DNA of 64,000 nucleotides from Impatiens glandulifera (lineage: Eukaryota; Streptophyta; Magnoliopsida; Ericales; Balsaminaceae): the NCBI RefSeq assembly GCF_907164915.1, contig NC_061862.1:35775522-35839521 (forward strand), in the 5' to 3' direction. Below are positions 58,681 through 64,000 of this stretch, in pieces. The notes beneath the pieces were generated by a model that saw only the letters and a program-made list of their open reading frames with translations, searched no databases and had not been told where the DNA came from. Each line of letters starts with the position of its first letter. Positions within the stretch are counted from its first letter, which is position 1. Position numbers and translations under genes: made by a program.

Positions 58681-60414
58681 AATTCTTTGTGGAATTGGGA
58701 AGAAAAAATAGTTGAGAAAAATGACGTTCTAATCAGCACTAACAATGATGAATGTATTTCATCAGTGCCAAGTACATCAGATCCGAGCTTAGATCAACTC
58801 AATGAAGAAACTCGTAAATCAACTGATCCGACTTCATCCCGAGTTCAACCTAGAGAGGTACAAATCAATAGACAATATATATGCTACGTGCAATTATTGT
58901 TCAATTGAGTCCGAAAACTTGGAAGAAGCAATCAAAGAAGAAATGTGGAGAAAAGCAATGGATGATGAAATCAGTGGGATCACGAAGAATCGGACATGGA
59001 AGCTTGTTGACAAACCAACCGACAAAGAAGTCATGGGTGTCAAATGGATCTACAATGTCAAACATAACACGGATGGATCTATTCAAAGGAATAAAGCAAG
59101 ACTCATTGGGAAAGGTTATTCTCAATAACCAGGAATTGACTACAGGGAGACATTTGTCCCAGTAGTTCGGCTAGACACAATCCGAGTTATAATTACATTC
59201 GCTGCTAGTAAAGGATGGAAGCTTTATCAGCTCGATGTCAAGTCGGCATTCCTCAATGACGAACTAAAAGAAGAAGTGTATGTAGATCAACCTCAAGGCT
59301 TCATTCTTAAAAGAAAAGAAGATAAGGTCTACGCTATATGAACTAAAACAAGCTCTTTGTGTTTGGTATAGTGAGATCGACAACTACTTCAACCGAACAA
59401 GATTTGAGAGGAGTAAGAGTGAAACAACCTTGTATGTCAAAAGACAAGGTATTAATATTCTTATAGTTACTCTGTATGTTGATGATCTAATTTTCACTAA
59501 AAACATCAAGAAGATGATCGAAGAGTTCAAAGATGACATAACTCAAAAGTATGAAATGAGCGATATGGGTCTACATCGACATTTCTTGGGCATGGAAATC
59601 TACCAAGAAGATACCATTTTATCTTCCAATAGATGTATGTAGAAAATATTTTGAAGAAATTCAACATGTTCGGATGTAATCACATCTCTACACCACTAAT
59701 TATGGGGGAGAAATTGAAGAAAGAAGATAGAGGAGAAGTAGTAGATGTCACTCATTACCGAAGCTTCATCAATAATCTATTATATCTTACAACAACCTAA
59801 CATGATCCTATGTATTTTGCAAGCCTACTCTCAAGATTTATTTAGAGCCCGAGTCATTTCTACCTCGGTGCAGCAAAACGTTTTTTTACTCTATGTCCAA
59901 GGAACAACCAACCTCGGTCTGAGCTTTCAGAAATATCATGCACTTAACCTTGTTGATTATTGTGATAGTGATCTTGGTGAATCATTAGACGACATGAAAA
60001 GCACATCGGGATACTATTTTTCTTTTGGATCAACAATGTTCTCATGGTTGTCCAAGAAACAACAAATTGTTGCACAATCATCCGCTGAAACTGAGTATGT
60101 CTTAGCATCACTAGCCACTTCACAAGCAATATGGCTTCGAAATTTTTTAGTTAATCTTGGTCATTATCAGAATGAAGGAGTCATGATGTACTACGACAAC
60201 AAGTCTGCAGTTGATATGGCTAAGAACCCAATTCACCACAGTCGAACTCGTTATATAGCACTCAAACATCATTTTATCTGACAAGCGATAGAAGAAAAAG
60301 AAATTCAACTTTAGTTTTGTCGATTTGAAGAATAGGTATCGGCCTTTCTCACAAAAGCACTTCCAAGAGAGAGGTTCCAACAACTCCGAGCTAAACTTGA
60401 AATCCGACAACACA
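58681..60414 (+). pseudogene. Copia RT and RNase H of element C, broken
   Basis: RT: EEMWRKAMDDEISGITKNRTW, GVKWIYNVKHNTDG, a stop after GKGYSQ, then GIDYRETFVPVVRLDTIR and QLDVKSAFLNDELKEEVYV. A frame break follows, then LYVDDLIFT (active-site YVDD intact) and MSDMGLHRHFLGMEI. RNase H: DYCDSDLGESLDDMKSTSGY, SAETEYVLAS, YYDNKSAVDMAKN, HSRTRYIALKHHFI and a stop; the tail FLTKALPRERF lies beyond. Best preserved part of C, but not functional. Confidence 0.88.
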
Positions 60415-60425
60415 TTAAGAGGGAG
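60415..60425 (+). other. Polypurine tract of C
   Basis: TAAGAGGGAG directly before the LTR start TGTTAAAATT. Confidence 0.8.
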
Positions 60426-60575
60426 TGTTAAAATTTATGTGGTGTAACCTCCATCATATTGATTAGTTATTAGAAAATCTTAACAATCAATTTCATTTTT
60501 TTCTTGTCTTTTATTTTAAATTAATTGTGAGTGAAACGTTAGAATCCTCATATTGATTAGCAAGATTTTTCATTT
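60426..60575 (+). mobile_element. 3' LTR of C, truncated
   Basis: The first 150 bp match 56137-56290 and then stop near ATTGATTAGCAAG. The remaining 95 bp of LTR are missing and A-type sequence begins at about 60585. Confidence 0.8.
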
Positions 60576-60584
60576 ATTTTCTAA

Positions 60585-61720
60585 GGGAAAAGAGCATTTG
60601 TGTACAAATTGAAAAAGAGTTTGTATGGTCTCAAACAATCTCCAAGACAATGGTACAAGAAGTTTGACTATTTTATGGTAAGTCTTGGCGTACAACAAGA
60701 CAGCGTCATATCGTTGTGTGTTTGTCAAAAGGTACTCAAAAGATGACTTCATTGTTCTTCTTTTATATGTTGACGACTTGTTAATCATCAGCCATGATAC
60801 TAGCAAGATTGATATACAGAACAGAGAGTTGAACAAATCTTTTGCGATGAAAGATTTGAGACCACTGAAGAAGATACTCGGCATGAATATTTCTCATGAT
60901 AAAAAAATGGGAAACTTTTGTTATCTCAAAAAGACTACATCGAGAAAGTTGCTAAAATATTCAACGTGAGTAAGGCCAAGACGGTTTGTTCTCCACTTAC
61001 ATGTCATTTCAAGCACACTTTTGAGCAATGTCCTAATAGTGAGAAAGAGGAAGCATAAATTAGTAGAGTTCCTTATTCGTCTGTTGTCGGCAGTTGATGT
61101 ACGCCATGATTTGTACCTGGACTAATATTGTTTATTATGTTTGAGTAGTTAGTCGTTTTCTCTTAAATCTTGGTAAAGAGCACTAGGAAGTTGTGAAATG
61201 AATATAAGATAACTGAGAGGTACTTCGAGAGTGTGCTTGTGTTTTGGTGGCAGTGATCCTATGCTATTTGGGTATACATATTCATATATGGCAGGTGATA
61301 TTGATTCCAATAAGTCTATTTTAGAATGTCTGATGACTTTTGTAGGGGATTTGTTTCATGGAAATCAAAATTGCAAAAATATGTTGTTGTGTTGCGTTGT
61401 CCACTACAGAAGTTGAGTACATTACAATCAATGAGAGTTGCAAATAAACTTTATGGCTGAAGAAATATCTCAAAAAGTTAAGTTGTGACAAAGAGAAATT
61501 TGTTATGTTTAGCAATAGCTAGAGCGCTAGCCACCTTACCAGCAAATCATCATTTCATATAAGGTAATAACATATTATGTGAGATATCACTGGATTCGGG
61601 ATATGTATGAAACAAAGCAATTGCACTCGGCAAAAGTGCACACCAGTGAGAACGAATTGGACATATAGACGAAGACTTTGTCAAGTGAAAAACTTGAGGT
61701 TTGTCGGCGAAGAGCGGACC
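60585..61720 (+). pseudogene. Element A2: RT 3' part and RNase H, broken
   Basis: A second copy of family A. It begins about 140 bp upstream of where A1 was cut by B, so 60585-60785 repeats A1 text (40205-40340 plus 56072-56136) with scattered differences. Reads LKKSLYGLKQSPRQWYKKF, LLLYVDDLLIISH, AMKDLRPLKKILGMNI, AGDIDSNKSILECLMTF, RYHWIRDMYETKQL and VHTSENELDI. Frameshifts and stops throughout. Confidence 0.85.
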
Positions 61721-62275
61721 TGTTGGAGCCCACCATATGAGACAGAGGTGGGGTTTATTAGGGTGTCCGGTCCATTAGGCTAAAACTAATAATATATTAT
61801 TTTAAATAAGCAGCAAGAGTTTCCAGTCAAGACAGACAATAAAAAAAACAAGAAACCAGACAAAGAGCAAGATGAAGGCAGGTGTCAAGAAGATTTTTTT
61901 TTTACTTTAACTACTTTCTTTCTCTTTCTAAATACATAAATTTAGATATTTTAACCATTAGTAGAGATACATTATATATAAATGTGTCATAATTAACGAT
62001 GATGATGTTTTTAAAAGTTTAGGTAATTTGTTAGAATGTAAATCTTATTTTTGTAAGAATTTTGTGTAACTCATTATAAATAATGTTATAAGATGATTTA
62101 AGCGGCCTAAGAGTCCTATGGTTTTGTACTCTTGTTGAAGGGTTTTTCACGCTAAAACTCGAGTCTATTTATATTACTTGTTTGGTTGAATGAAGATTGA
62201 TAGGGTTATAAACGGAGCACTAAAACAAAAAGAATATTTTCCAAATTACTTTTAATGAAGTTTTTTTTATCAACA
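61721..62275 (+). mobile_element. 3' LTR (555 bp) of element A2
   Basis: Starts TGTTGGAGCCC, ends TTTTATCAACA, and is collinear with the A1 LTR at 36879-37396 but diverged. The flanking 5-mers do not match those of A1 (GCAAA against ACAAG), fitting two separate insertions. Confidence 0.85.
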
Positions 62276-63147
62276 ACAAGAATAATAATTTGATTTTAAT
62301 TTTTCTTAGAATTTTGAAATCGAATATTTCAATTTTAACCAATTTGAATTGTTTTTATTAATAAATATATACTCAATGTTAATGTTGTATGTGAACTAAT
62401 ATGAATCACCAATTCAAGCCAAAAATAATTGTATACATGAGTTCAAAAATCTATTAGATTTATAAATCGAGTTTTATTAAATTGAAGTAGAAAACGTTTG
62501 AACGCAAACCTACAATCGATTTCTCTAACTTCAAAAACTCACTAATAGCAGTCTAGCAATCCCCAATTGGGTCCAAACAAGCTCTATCGATCAAACCCAA
62601 AAATTCGAGCAAAAGAACTCATTAATGGCAAAACTCAAAGTCTTTGAATGGACCATTTTAGATTTTTCCCAATTAGTTATAACTTATAATACCAAATTCG
62701 TGCAATCGGTTTGATGATTTCGGTTGAGGTCTTCCGAAAAATTATCATCGCTTAAATCAATAGTTGTCGGATCAAAAATTGTTTTTATGGAAAAAGTGTC
62801 ATTACCAAAGTCGTCATTTTGAGCTTGACTCCAAGACTCCGAAGGGATCCTAAACGACATGTTTCAGTTTCCTCTACTACGAAATTTCTTTCTTAGCTAT
62901 CGCTAATAAAAAAAATTGTTGTTTTAGAACCTAATATATATTTATTTCAACTCGTAAAACAAATCTAAATTATTATTTAATTTATTTATATTTCATTTAA
63001 TTTTTGTTTATCTTTCACTAGCCTTGGAGAAATAAATAAAATGAAATCAAGTAAAACAATGGTTAAAATAAACATAAATAAATATAATTTTAATAAAATG
63101 GTTTAGGAAAATATCTTGAAAAATGTAAACTTAAAGTAGTAGAGCAA
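62276..63147. other. AT-rich DNA, nothing recognised
   Basis: No protein or RNA signal. A candidate acceptor (GGTTTAG, about 63100-63107) precedes the short open stretch described next. Confidence 0.4.
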
Positions 63148-63230
63148 GTGTGTAAACCTCCTGAATCCAAAATTACTCGTCTTGTCTATGAAATTTATGA
63201 TCGAATGAATGTACTGAAGATCAAGGTCTG
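63108..63230 (+). other. Open stretch before the gap, unrecognised
   Basis: An open frame reads KCKLKVVEQVCKPPESK and ITRLVYEIYDRMNVLKIKV up to the Ns. Regular spacing of charged and hydrophobic residues makes it more protein-like than its surroundings, but I do not recognise it. It may be an exon or part of a retrotransposon accessory ORF. Confidence 0.35.
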
Positions 63231-63730
63231 NNNNNNNNNNNNNNNNNNNNNNNNNNNNNNNNNNNNNNNNNNNNNNNNNNNNNNNNNNNNNNNNNNNNNN
63301 NNNNNNNNNNNNNNNNNNNNNNNNNNNNNNNNNNNNNNNNNNNNNNNNNNNNNNNNNNNNNNNNNNNNNNNNNNNNNNNNNNNNNNNNNNNNNNNNNNNN
63401 NNNNNNNNNNNNNNNNNNNNNNNNNNNNNNNNNNNNNNNNNNNNNNNNNNNNNNNNNNNNNNNNNNNNNNNNNNNNNNNNNNNNNNNNNNNNNNNNNNNN
63501 NNNNNNNNNNNNNNNNNNNNNNNNNNNNNNNNNNNNNNNNNNNNNNNNNNNNNNNNNNNNNNNNNNNNNNNNNNNNNNNNNNNNNNNNNNNNNNNNNNNN
63601 NNNNNNNNNNNNNNNNNNNNNNNNNNNNNNNNNNNNNNNNNNNNNNNNNNNNNNNNNNNNNNNNNNNNNNNNNNNNNNNNNNNNNNNNNNNNNNNNNNNN
63701 NNNNNNNNNNNNNNNNNNNNNNNNNNNNNN
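63231..63730. other. Assembly gap of exactly 500 N
   Basis: A run of 500 N, a typical placeholder length, so the real distance is unknown. Readings that cross it are not supported. Confidence 0.99.
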
Positions 63731-63852
63731 TCAATACCATCACTATAGACATGATCTATAAGTGTATGTGTAGGATTAAGGAACGGTCTCCTCAGAACAC
63801 GATCGACAAGTGGTATGAAAGGAGGCTGGAAGGAGGATGGTTCACTGAATAA
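63731..63852 (+). CDS. C-terminal 40 codons of an unrecognised ORF
   Basis: The open frame NTITIDMIYKCMCRIKERS, then DKWYERRLEGGWFTE ends at TAA 63850-63852. Composition is more GC-balanced than neighbouring DNA. The following 148 bp contain CCGGTTT words like those in the 1265-bp LTR, so this could be the end of a retrotransposon accessory ORF. That is a guess from context only. Start and length are hidden by the gap. Confidence 0.35.
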
Positions 63853-64000
63853 ACCTTTTATTTTAATCTCTTTTCCGGTTTCTGGTCATTTTGTTGTACG
63901 ACCAGAACCGCTCCTATGTCTTTCTTCTCCTGCATTAATGAAATATTTTAGTTTTTCGGTTTTTCATCCTCATTATTTCATTCCGGTTTCTCAAACTCAT
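63853..64000. other. Downstream sequence, CCGGTTT-rich
   Basis: TTCCGGTTTCTGG and TTCCGGTTTCTC occur; no ORF or RNA recognised. Confidence 0.35.

Noticed and set aside
36874..62280. A1 5' LTR and A2 3' LTR as the two ends of one element
   Set aside because: A-type RT text occurs twice with differences and the flanking 5-mers do not match, so two elements are needed.
63148..63852. A 234-codon reading that runs through the N gap
   Set aside because: Most of it is N, and the gap length is a placeholder, so the frame on the two sides is not known to be shared.

Overview
The window looks like intergenic, repeat-dominated nuclear DNA of a flowering plant, probably a eudicot. It is very AT-rich and contains fragments of at least six Ty1/copia LTR retrotransposons. 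These use the usual plant initiator-Met tRNA primer site (TGGTATCAGAGC and variants). A spliced plant gene has also been copied many times. I see no intact protein-coding gene. The 500 Ns at 63231-63730 are an assembly gap. The species cannot be told from what I can see.

Layout. 1-4726: 3' half of a Sirevirus-like copia element, made of the pol tail, a broken extra ORF, a polypurine tract and a 2.3-kb LTR packed with 132/133-bp repeats built from short TTAGAC/GTCTAA palindromes. 4727-27031: a tandem array of units of about 4 kb. Each full unit carries degraded exons that I recognise as the N-terminal half of PEX5, the peroxisomal PTS1 import receptor, plus about 2 kb of almost pure A/T sequence that is itself repetitive. 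All copies that can be read share the same frame break, so an already dead gene fragment was amplified. 27032-29422: a 1265-bp LTR with TATA box, primer site and gag interrupts the last array unit and is fused to the 3' end of a different copia family. 29423-36878: AT-rich DNA, a truncated minus-strand element (family D), and a truncated copia element (F) with gag, protease and integrase remnants.

36879-62275 is a nested stack. The 5' half of copia A (A1) is split at 40340/56072 by insertion B, with a GTGTG target duplication. B is odd: both of its outer ends are the 3' end of an LTR. A complete minus-strand LTR sits on its left, followed by a plus-strand U5, primer site, gag, a tiny pol tail, five 73-bp copies of the polypurine-tract/LTR-start junction, and an interrupted plus-strand LTR. 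The B interval also holds a tRNA-Asp-like fragment, a 164-bp duplication, a hAT-type MITE with a perfect 8-bp target duplication, a 978-bp tandem duplication of an exon-like sequence, and element D. D is complete, lies on the minus strand, has a CAGGG target duplication, nearly identical LTRs and a thoroughly decayed interior. A1 is cut again at 56136 by copia C (nearly full length, many stops). C's right LTR is truncated and fused to the 3' half of a second A-type element (A2).

62276-64000: unassigned AT-rich DNA, the N gap, and the last 40 codons of an unrecognised ORF.

The parts do not form a pathway. They are a record of insertion, decay and tandem amplification. The most unusual signals are the amplified PEX5 fragment, the young but coding-dead element D, and the double-U5 insertion B. 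All family names come from memory of conserved motifs; no database search was possible.
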